Of a stretch of 28,832 nt of DNA, positions 1-9,674 are shown piece by piece; position 1 is the stretch's first letter; each line of letters begins with the position of its first letter. Position numbers and translations under genes: made by a program. Source of the DNA: Mesotaenium endlicherianum (Eukaryota; Streptophyta; Zygnematophyceae; Zygnematales; Mesotaeniaceae); contig WELA01011136.1 of assembly GCA_009602735.1 (NCBI GenBank), positions 564,161-592,992 on the forward strand, in the 5' to 3' direction. Below the pieces are notes generated by a model. It had not been told where the DNA came from. It made no database searches and saw nothing but the letters and a program-made list of their open reading frames with translations.

Positions 1-259
1 GGGGGGGGTGTACCTTCATCATTGTGCTCTGATGGCCCATGATCTCCACATGCTGTGCTTGTTGCCAGTGCAGAATGAAAAACACACAAAATGCATCGAT
101 CAAATTAGTGTTCATTGTTGACGAGATTACAATACCTTCAACTTTTCACTAAACAAGCAGCAACTCATTTTAGGAGCAATTTTTTTCCCTGATCACAAAA
201 CATATTTTCATAGAGAAGTGGGCATGAGAGCATGAATGCAAATTACAACGAGTCCTTAC

Positions 260-384
260 CAAGCACGCTGCACATGCCTAATCCCGCACTCTGCAGGCAT
301 GACATTGTCGGGCAAGAACTTGAGACACCAACCGAGCACCCAGTTTGGCCATCTTGTCAACTCAAACATGTTTGCAGGAGGCAT
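260..384 (-). CDS. Possible exon 11 (HisKA loop and second helix)
   Basis: Acceptor GATGTTGCAG; donor GTAAGG at 259. The frame is open and in phase with the H-box exon. Its end reads CGIRHVQRA, resembling the start of the second HisKA helix. The preceding ~30 residues are Trp-rich and atypical for this position. A shorter alternative starts after GCCTGCAG near 291, but in phase 0 it would give a different peptide. Confidence 0.4.
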
Positions 385-3300
385 CTGCAACATCGGCTAT
401 ATGTGGCACGGCAGTGGTTGTGGGAGAGGGAGTGGCTGCGGGTGAACCTTTCTGATTTCAGGGTGGAGGCCGTCGCTGCTGGGGTGCAGCTTGATGAGCT
501 CCAGGCACGCGCTGATGCCGCACAGAGGGTTGCGCAGCTCGTGGCACACAAACGACAGGAAGTCGTTCAAGTTCCTCTTGTGCTCCTGCTCGCACCAGCG
601 CTCCGGAACAAGCGACAGAGGTACTCACGAACTTGTGAATATTGCAAGCATGCTTCACTCAAGCGAAGTGAACATGGTGGGCAGGCAGTAGAACGACAGG
701 CCCCTGCGCAGTAAGGCGGGCACTCCTGGGGGTAAATGGGGATACATCTGTATCTCACAGAGAACAATAGAGTGTATGTACAAAGGAGTGAAACTCTATA
801 GACTATGGGGCAGTGACCATTGACCAGCACATGCATGTATGCATGCACCGCCTGCATGCATGCATGCACCACCACACCCACCTCGTTCATGTAGTCCATC
901 TCCAGCTTCAGCGAGATGGTCTGCCGCAGGTTGTCCAGGGCCTTCTCCTGCTCCTCCTGCAGGATCTGCTTCTCTGAAGCGTGCGCCAGGCGGATGGCCT
1001 TTGTCTCATCCTCCATCTTCGCTTGCAGCGAAATTGCTCCCTGCCAAGTGTGCAAGCGACCGCACATATACATGCTTGACGCGGATTACTTACCAAAAGT
1101 AATACGTATTACTTTGCGAAATGGTTGGCTAGAATTCGTACAATGGCAGCATGCATGTATGGCATATTGCGGTCCCGGCGACTTCCTTTCAAAATAAATT
1201 TTACCAGCTCAGGAGTATGCCAGCCAAGGCCCAATTGTCCTTTTTTTATTTTGGCACAATGATATGCATAATATTCTCCACGCTCTCTATGTTACCGCTA
1301 CTCATCAACAATTTCAAACCAAATTTTATTCTTTTTTGAGAGAATGTCTATTCTCATTTTCCTCTTCATGAAAGTCCTTCTCCTTCACAAAATATAAAAT
1401 TCCTCAGAGGCTCTGGTCTTCAATATGAACATAAGCTCAATGCCAATTAATGGGTACAAACAGGGCCAATGGGTATACAAAAAACAAATGGATACCAAAC
1501 AAATTCATTGCAAGTGATATTGACTAGTCACTGCCTTCACATCAAGTCTAGTGCTCGTAAGCACAAATACAGAAATACAGCGTCAGGCTTGCACAATCAC
1601 ATTTTGCTCACGAGTCCAACTGATCAGGAAAAAAGGGCACAAAAACAGGAAGGTGTCGGACCTGCTGGTGCTTGCGCTGGAGCATGCGCAGGGCCTGGCT
1701 GTGCTCGGAGGCCATGGCTTTCTCGATGACTGCCAGCTTCTGCCGCATCTGCTCCACGCGGGTCTGAAGCATCTCCTCCTTTGACTCCACCTCCTTCTGA
1801 TGGAGTGCCAGCAGCTTCGACTCCGAGTCTTCTGCAACAACACGCCACCAGGCGGCAGGCTGTGTCGGTTAGTCTCCCCCCCTGCCGTGGGGCCAGGCCA
1901 TGAGGTTATGAGGATGTGCGCGTGGAGGGGGCGCAGGTTGTTTTACATGCTAACCAACTTACATCTTAAAGTCCAGAAAACTCAAGAGCAAGAGTGGTGT
2001 TAAATATTCTCCTGATGCTCTTGTGCAGGCATACAGGCAGCAGATGTGGACTACCTAGTACCTTCAGTGTCAGGCGGTGCTGGCACAGCAAAGGTAGGAA
2101 ACGGCACTCAATCAATACGAGAAGGTACAGAAAGGTACGGAATGGAGGAGAAAATAGGGAAAAGTATGAGAAGGCACAAGAAAGACAAGCAGGCACAAAG
2201 CTAGACTGCAGAGAAAGAAGGAACAGAAGACAAGTAGCGGGCAGAACCTTGTGTGTCGACTCTGTCGAGCGTTGTGAGGTCTGCCTGCGCCTCGGAGTCC
2301 ATGGTGGCGCGCACGGCCTCCTCGTCCCAGCCGACACTGGAGCACGACACGAGGCTCTCTGTGATGGTGCTTGCCTTCTCAGAGTCCATCCCCGACAGCT
2401 GCGTGTGCATGCAGGCAGAAGAGTGGAGCTCAGTGTGAGAACACAATGTCAGACAAGTGGAGGGCATCCATAATACATACGCATGGACGTAGAAGGCTGG
2501 AGACTCAAGCCTCAAGGGCTTGGTGTGAAATTGCCGAGTCAGACGTGGGGAGGCATCAGCAAAGAAAAGAAAGCTGATGCTGTGCGGGCAGGTCACAGGG
2601 ATCATGGTACGCAGCAGCTTGAGTTGGAGAGATATATATCAGATAGAGAGATAGATAGGTGGGTAGATTGGTAGGTGGCAAACAGATCTCCTCCTGGACA
2701 ATGAGCATGGAAGAAGAAGCGATAGTCAGGCGGCAGTTGCTGACCTGGAGGCACGAGAGGAACTCCACGAAGTCGGACTCCATGCCGGCCCTGCGCGCCT
2801 CCTGGCGAGCGTAGGCATCACGCTGCTGCTGCTTGCGCAGCCGCTTGGCCTCCAGCCGCTGCTTCTTGCGCATGTTCGATGCCATCAGCTTCTGGTGCTC
2901 CTTCTTCTGCTGTAGTAGTTTGGCATGGGACGTATTGGTCCGGCAGTTACGCACAACGGCAGACCCACAACAGCGAAACCACAAAGTGTGCGACAATGAG
3001 AAGAGTGAGCCTGGCCCGCTGTCATGCCCCATTGCTGGCTTGCTGGCTCACTCCCGTGGAACATTCTGCGGGCTGGTGAGCAACTTTTTGCCGTGCTATT
3101 AAAGTTTCAAGTGGATGCATGAAGGTGCGCTAAGCTTGACTTTGAGGCTAAGCATGGCTGAGAGTTTTCTTTTTCCAGGCTCTTGAAGAAGCTGATGAGG
3201 GGGCCTTTGATTTTGACAGGAGCTGAGCAGACAGGGTTAGTGCATCCACGCTTCACTTCCCCGTGTCTAACTATATGGCTTGTTGATCATGGACAAGGCA

Positions 3301-5784
3301 CAAAAATATTGCTGATGGTAGAGCAGGTCAAGCACCATGAAACTGAAGTTCTCTTGTAAACTGTAATGAAGTACTAACCTGCTGGGCCTTGAGCTCGTAA
3401 ATCTTCTGCTTGACCTCGCCCTGCATGTTGGCCAATTGCAGTGAGTGGTCCTGCTGCTTGCGCTGCATCTCAGACATATGTGTCGCCTCCAGCTGGAACT
3501 CTGCCATCTTGCAGTTCTGCACATGCAAGTAAACAGCACAATCAGTCCCCCCCTCAACCTCTGACTTGGCACGCAAGAGAGTCATGCAGTAGTTTTTAAG
3601 ATACGGAATGTGCAGAAAGGCCAGGCAGACATTACAAAGCTTGTAAGATTTGGGAACAGCTCACATTATAGATGGCCCAAATTGGGGATTGCAAAAGAAG
3701 CACGCTGAAATCAGTTACAGTATCTACTTCATTTCTCCAACAAGCAAGCACGGAAAAGATCGGGACAGGCCTGTCAAGTAAGTCAGATTCATCAGAAAAG
3801 AAAGATACTAGTCATGCATTTTGGATGTATAGTCATGCATTTGTAGTCCATTCTTTTGCAAAATATCCTTTTCAACTTGCCTGGTCGTACTCGAAGGCCT
3901 TCTGGGCGTTGCGCTGCTGCAGGAGCTGGATCTCGCGGAGCTGCTCTGCCAGCCTCGTCTGCAGCACCTTCATGTGACCAGCTTCTGCCTTGTGGAGCTG
4001 CACTCATCCATCAGTAAGCAATTCTATTTAGTCCACCCATCCATTTTTCTGCCTAGAGCTTCAAAATTAAGCGATTGAAAAGACCACGCTTGTAAAGCTC
4101 CATGAATTCACAATGATACAATCCCAATTTTAGAGGGTGAGACATCATCGCAACTCCCCACCCCTTGCCAAGCTGCTCTGCACGGCGAGCTGTTCTTCAA
4201 CTTTCACTCGGGTCTTGTGTTCCAATCTTTTGGGCCTGGGCTTGTGACGTATATACATGGATAGCATAGACTAAGCAAACCAGGCAATAAGTGAAAACAA
4301 ACATGCAGCAACCTCCATAGAAACTTGACCTTGATGGCAGCCTCGCGCTTCTCCTTTGGTAGGTTGGCGAGCTCCATCTCCAGCATGAAGGGCATGTTCT
4401 TGGACCGCCTCTCGTTGGCCGCCTGAAGCTCCCGGCGCTCCCTCTGGTGGCGCTCAGCCTTCTGCTGCATGCGCACGTTGAAGGTCTCCCTGGCCCTCTG
4501 TAGCTTCAGCAGCTGAAGCTGCAGCAATTTGTACGACTTCTGAAGGTTTGCATGGCTCTCCTCCTTCTGCTGCTCCTCCAGAAACTTCTCATACAAGGCC
4601 CTCTCCAACGGACGCCTGGAAGGTCAAAATTGACAGATTTTCTGAGAGAGAGTACTTCAGAGCATAGCAGCCAAGCGCTAGCACCCACTGCTCCTAAACT
4701 AAAGCCAAAGCTTGTTCAATGTGATGCTCTGTCGTGTTGAAATGCCCTGTCGTGTCGAGATGTATGACACGCTCTTATTTGTGGCTAATTAGATGGATAT
4801 ATGTGGACACAAGCAGCTTCAAAGTTGGGGCTCCATCATACCCTCCTTAGTGAGGCAGATCTAAATCCTGAGGCGATGTAGCATGTTAGTACCAACATGA
4901 CAAATAGAAGTGGTAGATTAACACGTGTCCTAAAATTCATACCTTCAAGTATTTCAACAGATCCAAGAGCCTCCTTCCATAGACATACAAGACATCTAGC
5001 AGCAAGATGGCCGGATGCATACAAGCCTTGAGAGCTCATGGATCAAGAAAGCCCCAAGCAATTGTGACATTTGATGAGGATTACACAAACTCACCGGGCA
5101 GCTTCAGCTTCAGCTTGACGGTTTTGAAACTCCAGGAGGCTTTGGTGCTCAACCTCCTGCTCCTCCTCCAGGTAGCACTCGGCTTTGGCATTTAAAGCAA
5201 GAAGATCGGCCTCCTCTCGCACGAAGTGCACCTGTTGCTGCTGAATCCTTAGGGTCTCCTCAATGACCACCTGGATCAGGACACGACAGAGGCGTCACAT
5301 GCTGGCCATGAATCTTCTAGGTGATTCTAAGATAGAAATCTGCAGGGCCTAGATGAATCCAGAAACAATATCTAGCAGTGCAAGCCGTCCTATCAACCTA
5401 CATAGACTTCAATAGGACCGCAATTTGCAACTCAGCTTGCAACTCTTCACTATTAGCAAAGGGGTGTGCCTCTCCTTTCCGTGTACAGGTGAAGCGGTTT
5501 TCCGCTCAACACCGCTGTATACTCTCCTACGACAGCTTGGTGCACCTCAAAAGTTTTCAGCATTTAGGCTATAAAGCGCCAGCATTGGCTTAGCCATATT
5601 TGAGCGCTATTCAATGTGCCGAGATTTAGCAAGAAAGTTATGATCAGCTTACTGTTTCATTATTCAAGGAGGAGAAGACCTTCTGTTGCTCTTCTGTCAA
5701 CAGTGTCTGCCACAGCTTGAGAGTGTCTCTTTCCTCCGGAAAATTCTCGTCCAACAACATTTTCCTATCTCCTGCTCCTGTCAT
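260..5784 (-). CDS. Coiled-coil histidine kinase-like protein, partial (11 proposed exons)
   Basis: Host gene read on the minus strand. Proposed exons are 5653-5784, 5095-5270, 4330-4615, 3881-3997, 3379-3516, 2745-2909, 2248-2398, 1662-1831, 882-1040, 448-600 and perhaps 260-384. They join in one open frame of ~590 residues before leaving the window. Residues ~45-498 are almost entirely Q/E/K/R/L-rich coiled coil, broken by an acidic Ser/Thr segment at ~339-389. Residues ~499-549 hold a HisKA helix with the H-box H-E-L-R-N-P (His ~518). In this family that His autophosphorylates and passes phosphate to a receiver domain. The ATPase domain would lie beyond the left edge. There is no predicted membrane segment or signal peptide, so it is probably cytosolic and dimeric through the coil. 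The exon model is manual; the H-box and open coiled-coil exons are secure, while the exact ends and the start codon are less so. Confidence 0.72.
448..600 (-). CDS. HisKA phosphoacceptor exon (H-box)
   Basis: The acceptor is a pyrimidine-rich tract ending CCGGAG at 601, and the donor is AAG followed by GTTCAC. The 51 codons contain NLNDFLSFVCHELRNPL, the canonical H-box of hybrid histidine kinases (F-x-x-x-x-H-E-L-R-N/T-P-L). The His sits at 545-543 (residue ~518 of the model). The motif does not fit a Ser/Thr kinase or a plain structural coiled coil. Confidence 0.8.
834..874. repeat. TGCATG-type simple repeat in an intron
   Basis: Alternating ATGCATG/GCATGCACC units lie within the intron between the exon at 882-1040 and the H-box exon. 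Low-complexity DNA, with no reading frame of interest. Confidence 0.7.
882..1040 (-). CDS. Coiled-coil exon 9 (helix leading into HisKA)
   Basis: Acceptor CACTTGGCAG; donor GTGGGT. The 53 codons end in LRQTISLKLEMDYMNE, a helix leading straight into the HisKA exon. Such signalling helices commonly transmit conformational change to the phosphoacceptor bundle in histidine kinases. Confidence 0.75.
1662..1831 (-). CDS. Coiled-coil exon 8
   Basis: Acceptor GTTGTTGCAG; donor GTCCGA. Two bases complete the split codon (GAA) from the preceding exon, then 56 codons. Heptads resume (MLQTRVEQMRQKLAVIEKAM). The phase agreement with both neighbours supports the model. Confidence 0.7.
2248..2398 (-). CDS. 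Acidic Ser/Thr-rich linker exon 7
   Basis: Acceptor CACACGCAG; donor CAAG followed by GTTCTG. The 50 codons plus one base are rich in D/E/S/T, including KASTITESLVSCSSVGWDEE. This is the only clearly non-coiled-coil part of the N-terminal half and looks like a flexible, phosphorylatable linker. Confidence 0.6.
2626..2680. repeat. GATA/GGTAG microsatellite
   Basis: A run of GATATATATCAGATAGAGAG followed by TAGATAGG/GGTAGATTGG units in the intron beside the exon at 2745-2909. Simple sequence only. Confidence 0.6.
2745..2909 (-). CDS. Basic coiled-coil exon 6
   Basis: Acceptor ACTACTACAG; donor GTCAGC. The 55 codons are phase 0 at both ends. The first half is strongly basic (MRKKQRLEAKRLRKQQQR) and the second half becomes acidic/hydrophobic (ESDFVEFLSCLQ). 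The basic stretch could bind nucleic acid or phospholipid, or act as a nuclear signal; that is inference only. Confidence 0.7.
3379..3516 (-). CDS. Coiled-coil exon 5
   Basis: Acceptor CATGTGCAG; donor GTTAGT. The 46 codons are phase 0 at both ends. The peptide is rich in M/Q/E/K (for example MSEMQRKQQDHSLQLANMQ) and continues the coil. Confidence 0.7.
3881..3997 (-). CDS. Coiled-coil exon 4, followed by a GC donor
   Basis: Acceptor GAGTGCAG; 39 codons including MKVLQTRLAEQLREIQLLQ. The frame runs into the next exon only if the intron starts with GCAAGT at 3880, the usual form of a GC-AG intron. No GT donor lies close by in a usable phase. Confidence 0.7.
4330..4615 (-). CDS. Coiled-coil exon 3 (longest)
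   Basis: Acceptor TTGACCTTCCAG; donor AAG followed by GTCAAG, a weaker 5' splice site. The 95 codons encode dense Q/E/K/R heptads and a less charged patch with NMPFMLEMELANLPKEK near the end. This patch is the best candidate in the coiled coil for a sequence-specific contact. Phase 1 in, phase 0 out, matching both neighbours. Confidence 0.75.
5095..5270 (-). CDS. Coiled-coil exon 2
   Basis: Acceptor CTGATCCAG precedes GTGGTC. The donor GTGAGT follows at 5094. The 58 codons plus two bases are strongly coiled-coil (LRIQQQQVHFVREEADLL, then an EEEQEVE run). The split codon completes in phase with the first base of the exon at 4615. Confidence 0.7.
5653..5784 (-). CDS. Proposed first exon of the histidine kinase-like gene
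   Basis: The first ATG after an in-frame TAA lies at 5784-5782, followed by 44 open codons ending at a GTAAG donor (5652-5651). The peptide contains the segment LKLWQTLLTEEQQ and is acidic and helical in character. It joins in phase 0 to the next exon. A second ATG lies nine codons further in, and an acceptor-like AG nearby means an upstream 5' exon cannot be excluded. No recognisable domain. Confidence 0.45.
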
Positions 5785-7120
5785 TTTTTTGCAAATTGAG
5801 TGTAATGGCGAATATAAATGTGCAAGGCGCTCTCCCAAGTCAAGTTATGTTCAAAAGAGCCCCCTTTGGAGACGCATATTTATTGCGAGGCACTCCATTC
5901 GAGTGCAGAGCTAGACAATTCTAGGTGATTCTTTAATATGTTATCTTTGTCTCATGCAGGCAGTACGTCAGTTGTCATTGCCAGAATCTGCTCTATGCAT
6001 ACATCTCATTGATTCATAAGAAGATATCCATGTCATCAGCTTTTACAGGTTTGGAGTTTTCTTTCATTATATAGCCTCTCATGAATTTCTTGCATATTCC
6101 AAATGGGTACCAGAAAGAAAACATGATGTATTTGCCACTACAGCTGGTTTAATTTCCTCTAATATCTACCTTTTTCAGACCGACTACAAAATTTAACATA
6201 AAATTATTCCCTGCCTAGGTCGTTTCCCATGAAATTGGCTACCGAACCTCTAAGCTGACACCATATAATCCGTCATAAAATCTGCCTCTTGAGATTTACT
6301 TCTGGTCGTGATTGAATGCATGCGAACCAAGTTAGCCAGCTAACTTAAGCTGCATCTGCGTGTTCTGCAAATGACAGCTCATAGACTAGAGTCGAGACCT
6401 CCAAGAGACTCCCTAGCTTTATACTTCGTGACTATTATAGTATACAGGACAAATCTCGATTGAGTCTCATCATACTTCATTGTCACCTCTCTTTAACCCC
6501 AGCCATGTTGGACGAAGTTCTGTTCAAGCCAGCTGATAAGCGGACGTCAGCTCATGCAGATTACCTTATTAGATATCGTTCATCTCCACGTAGTCTTGGA
6601 ATGTCCTGTCTTCTCTTGAGTTGGAAGATTGGTATCCAGGAAATTAGATACAGTATCTCCAAATGATCTTAAAGTGCTCTTTCTCACGCAGTCTCATCAT
6701 GCTTTGGACCATTGTAATCCTGAAAATTAGATATTGACCAGAAGTAGTCTTAAGCCAGCTTAAACGAACTTCAGCTATTATCAACTATACGTTAGATCTT
6801 CACATCGAAGAACTTGCATGATATATCGCACATGCATTGGATGATAGCGACCCTTTAGATATGAAGACTATCGAATCTGCTATAAAAAATAGATACGCTT
6901 CTATGGCCTGCTTCCCTTCGGCTTGCCCTAGCTCTTTTAGCAACCCATCATCACAATTTACATCGCTTCATTTGCCCAAAAAAACCATTTCACAAAAGGC
7001 ATTTCTCACGCTTTGGCAGTCCACAAAAGAGCGTATAGGAGGAGGAGTAGTACAGGAAAAATGCTGTTGCTCTCTCTTTATTAGTTCCATATTCTCTTTG
7101 ATGTCTCTAACCTAGTCCGT
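5785..7120. other. Upstream region of the kinase-like gene; no gene seen
   Basis: This stretch is AT-richer than the exons. Short frames here have no recognisable domain. It should contain the 5' UTR and promoter of the minus-strand gene, but I cannot place a promoter element with confidence. The right part may already belong to the copia LTR that ends at 7656. Confidence 0.5.
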
Positions 7121-7127
7121 CAGTCCG

Positions 7128-7159
7128 TTGACCATTCTGGTTGACTACCTTGGTTGACC
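7128..7159 (+). promoter_or_regulatory. Three evenly spaced TTGAC (W-box-like) repeats
   Basis: TTGAC(C/T) occurs at 7128, 7141 and 7154, exactly 13 bases apart. Each is preceded by G, and spacers read CATTCTGG and TACCTTGG. Further TTGAC or GTCAA cores follow in the next few hundred bases. TTGAC(C/T) is the core bound by plant WRKY factors. The array lies ~500 bp upstream of the copia primer-binding site, where LTR promoter sequence is expected. Function is inference. Confidence 0.4.
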
Positions 7160-7656
7160 TATTTTGCCTAACAGTCACAGTTGCAATTTATGTCTAGTCA
7201 ACATTTTTATATATCTCTCTTTAATTAGTTGACCTCATTGACACAGTTGTTCTTCACATTGAGCTCAATTTTATCTAGTGTTTGAACAAGCTATTTAATG
7301 TTCACACTTGAATAGCTCATAGTGTCACTTGTAATAGAGATACACATTTGACTCTTTTCAGCTACATTCATTGTATCTAAGCACTCCAGTTGTCATGATC
7401 ATTGACAGGTAAATCCAGTCCATTGATGTAGCTAATAGTCCTCGTGAGCTACTTTGACTAGTCAACTCAGAACTAAGATAAGCAACTATAAAGCTCAAAA
7501 TTGTAACAGCAACAATCATTATGCAAAAGTTCATTCAATTAGAATGTTGACTATTCTTCACAAAGCTTCCTTTATTCAAAGTTCCTCTATGTGGAAGTTT
7601 ATCTTCTACACTAAGAAATTTTTTGTTCTCTAGTCATAGCAGAAATATCAGGAACA

Positions 7657-7668
7657 TGGTATCATAGG
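7657..7668 (+). other. Ty1/copia primer-binding site, end of 5' LTR
   Basis: TGGTATCATAGG differs from the common plant copia primer-binding site TGGTATCAGAGC (initiator Met tRNA) at few positions. It directly follows GGAACA, a normal LTR end in CA, at 7656. A gag reading frame starts 20 bases later. The LTR's left end is not resolved; it probably lies within several hundred bases upstream. Confidence 0.65.
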
Positions 7669-7678
7669 CCTAACTATA

Positions 7679-8222
7679 AAAGAGTTTGATGGTGTCAACT
7701 TCCATCAATGGAGCACCTACCTTCGCATCATGATGAGGCCTGTTGGTCTTTGGCTCATCTCAATGAGGACCTTGCTGTACCAGTTGAACCTGCAGATGTC
7801 AGAGAAAAATTTCTTCAGAATATTGTTTTTGCTCTAGCTATCTTTGCTGCTAACTTATTTTCAAAGCACTTTGAACTTATACAGCATTTAGATGAGTCCA
7901 GACCAGCTTGGAAAGCATTAGTGGCTCACTTTGCTCCTAATAATGTTCCACTAAAGCGTCTGTAGAGGTCCCAACTCAACTCTATGAGAAAGCAGACTAA
8001 TGAGAAGATGGAAGCCTATGTGCTGAGATTCAATCTGTTCTCAACAATCTGAAGGCTATGACTTATAATGTTCCAGACTCTGAAGTTCTCTCAGCTTTCA
8101 TGGGAGGCTTACCTGATCGGAGTCTTCTAAATTTTCAGCTCAGAGTGTTGAGGAGGAAAACCTGACGTTTGAAGGTCTCTATAAATTCCTGGTCATGCGT
8201 TACGAGGTCGAGTGCGCACCAT
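7679..8222 (+). pseudogene. Ty1/copia gag remnant (UBN2-type)
   Basis: Read through frameshifts, this is a copia Gag: FDGVNFHQWSTYLRIMMR, then LAHLNEDLAVPVEPADVREK, RPAWKALVAHF, TNEKMEAYVLRF and LSAFMGGLPD, in the usual order of the UBN2/gag-polypeptide family. At least two frameshifts and a stop at 7963-7965 make it non-functional. The zinc knuckle and pol are absent here. Copia protease and integrase pieces appear at 22.85-25.1 kb and could be the other half of the same element, separated by later insertions. Confidence 0.7.
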
Positions 8223-9354
8223 AGGCATAAGCAACACATCATAGGCAAGCAGGCCTTGCTGTAATGGAGTCTATAATACATGTGGCGTTATAGCCAAAAA
8301 GGGAGTCAAGTCGAAAATGTTTTAATTAAGGAATGTGTACTCTCCAGAGTGAGCACCTCAAGACTGTAATCTGGTAGGAAAACAACTAATGAAGTATGGC
8401 CCAAAAGATCACTGGAAGCACATCATGATCTTCAGAGTAGTCCTATGGCAAGGGCTTAAGCTGTGACTTTGCTCACCACTTGTGAAGTTCTTCAAGTGAC
8501 TGGAAGCCTGGAGGGCTTGCTCTTCACAAGAGAGTAACTAAGTGGTCTTGAAAACACAAGAGATAAAAGTGTAAGCTTTACTGATAATCTCTGTTGCTTA
8601 CACCTGGCATAATGGACTTCTAAAAGATGTCTCTTCTAGGGACATCTCTAGTACTTATACTCCTGGAAATCCGGCGGGGTATGCGGCGGATCCAGTGCAT
8701 GTAGTCACTCTAGGAGGCTCTCCTATGTCCACTAATGTGTACAAGGCATGTACTAGCACTCCTATAGGCTAAGCGTAACTCAAACCAATCAAAGCAAGGT
8801 GCGTAAGATATGCTACGTGTCCCTCATTGGCCAAGCTTACCTTGGGTGATTCTACCAAGATAGCGCCTCAAAAGTGGATCTGGAAATTGAGGAAGCTTCC
8901 TCTAGGAGTAGGTGATGCAGTCACCAAGTTATAGCCTCAATGATGCACATATACTATGGAAATGCAAAGCTTATGTAGGCTAAGGGGCTCGCGGATTTGT
9001 GCGCACAAAGCTTGGGGTCACGAAGAGCCAACAATGTCACCTTTGGGGACATTGAGTCACAAATTGGGCCTTGGGAAAGTTTCGCTTGGGACCGGTAGGT
9101 GACGCGGACTAGATCGCACCTATCTCGCTCGATACTTGACCAAATGACGCGAAATTGGTGCCATTCGGAAGATGCTTCGACGCGCTACACGTTGGTGACT
9201 TGGAAATCTAGAAAAGGTCAACATACGGATGCGTAAAGTCAATGCAAAGTCGGCCTTCTTAGGTTGATGTTCCTCACATGTGGAGCTTGGTTTTTATACG
9301 ACAACCTCGACTCAATAAATCATGACAACAATCAAAAAGTAATCACGGACACTC
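8223..9354. other. Non-coding transposon-derived stretch
   Basis: No open frame with a recognisable domain. 8560-8680 resembles an LTR promoter/leader in minus orientation (short inverted segments around CTTACAC, TATAAGT on the minus strand). 8950-9330 matches 25520-25910 as a diverged direct repeat. Probably decayed LTR or non-autonomous element sequence. Confidence 0.4.
8950..9332 (+). repeat. Diverged direct repeat, copy 1
   Basis: Blocks shared in the same order with 25520-25910: GGGCCTTGGG, a (G/A)TGGCGCGAAA/ATGACGCGAAA block followed by a ...CACTACA/GCGCTACA end, GTAGCTTGGT/GGAGCTTGGT, and CAATAAATCATGAC. Spacing is roughly conserved, but intervening bases have drifted. No protein is encoded in either copy. 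Confidence 0.55.
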
Positions 9355-9420
9355 TTAACACTAGATGGCCCGGTGCACCCCATAGGGTGCAAATGACATA
9401 TTTGGGTGCATTTAGGGACC
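9355..9420 (+). repeat. Candidate piggyBac left end (TTAA and palindrome)
   Basis: A TTAA (9355-9358), the target site of piggyBac transposases, is followed by CACTAGATGG and by a perfect inverted repeat TGCACCC-CATA-GGGTGCA. It lies ~320 bases before the transposase start, a normal distance. No matching right terminus was found because the transposase is truncated, so this is only a candidate end. Confidence 0.35.
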
Positions 9421-9674
9421 CTGCTGGTTTTGGCTACCATTTTCTGCATATTTGTCCATTTTCTATAAAAAATTTCTTAAACAATCACACATGTGCCATA
9501 GAATCCACGATTAAATCGCCGACTGAATCCGGCGAGTACGGACAAAGTTTTGACTCAAACTGTAACATCGAAAGTACGGGCAAATCTTGAAACTGAAACT
9601 GCGAATGAAGCACATTTGCGAGAATTAGCAACAAGACAGCCTTCTTCTTCGTCAAAGTTCTTACTATTTCCGCC

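Noticed and set aside
1..10. Telomere or structural G-run at the window edges
   Set aside because: A plain G homopolymer with no repeat unit; more likely an assembly edge.
232..714. 160-codon plus-strand frame
   Set aside because: It lies antisense to the HisKA exon and its introns; composition follows the other strand and no domain is recognisable.
839..1102. Pro/Ala/His-rich plus-strand frame
   Set aside because: Arises from the TGCATG repeat and from the antisense of a GC-rich coiled-coil exon.
1994..2473. 159-codon plus-strand frame
   Set aside because: Crosses intron sequence and is antisense to the acidic linker exon; no family resemblance.
6460..7115. Two plus-strand frames of 68 and 92 codons
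   Set aside because: AT-rich, no recognisable domain, no splice or promoter support; probably chance.
9264..9590. 108-codon plus-strand frame
   Set aside because: Spans a non-coding direct repeat and the putative piggyBac end; no domain and low complexity.
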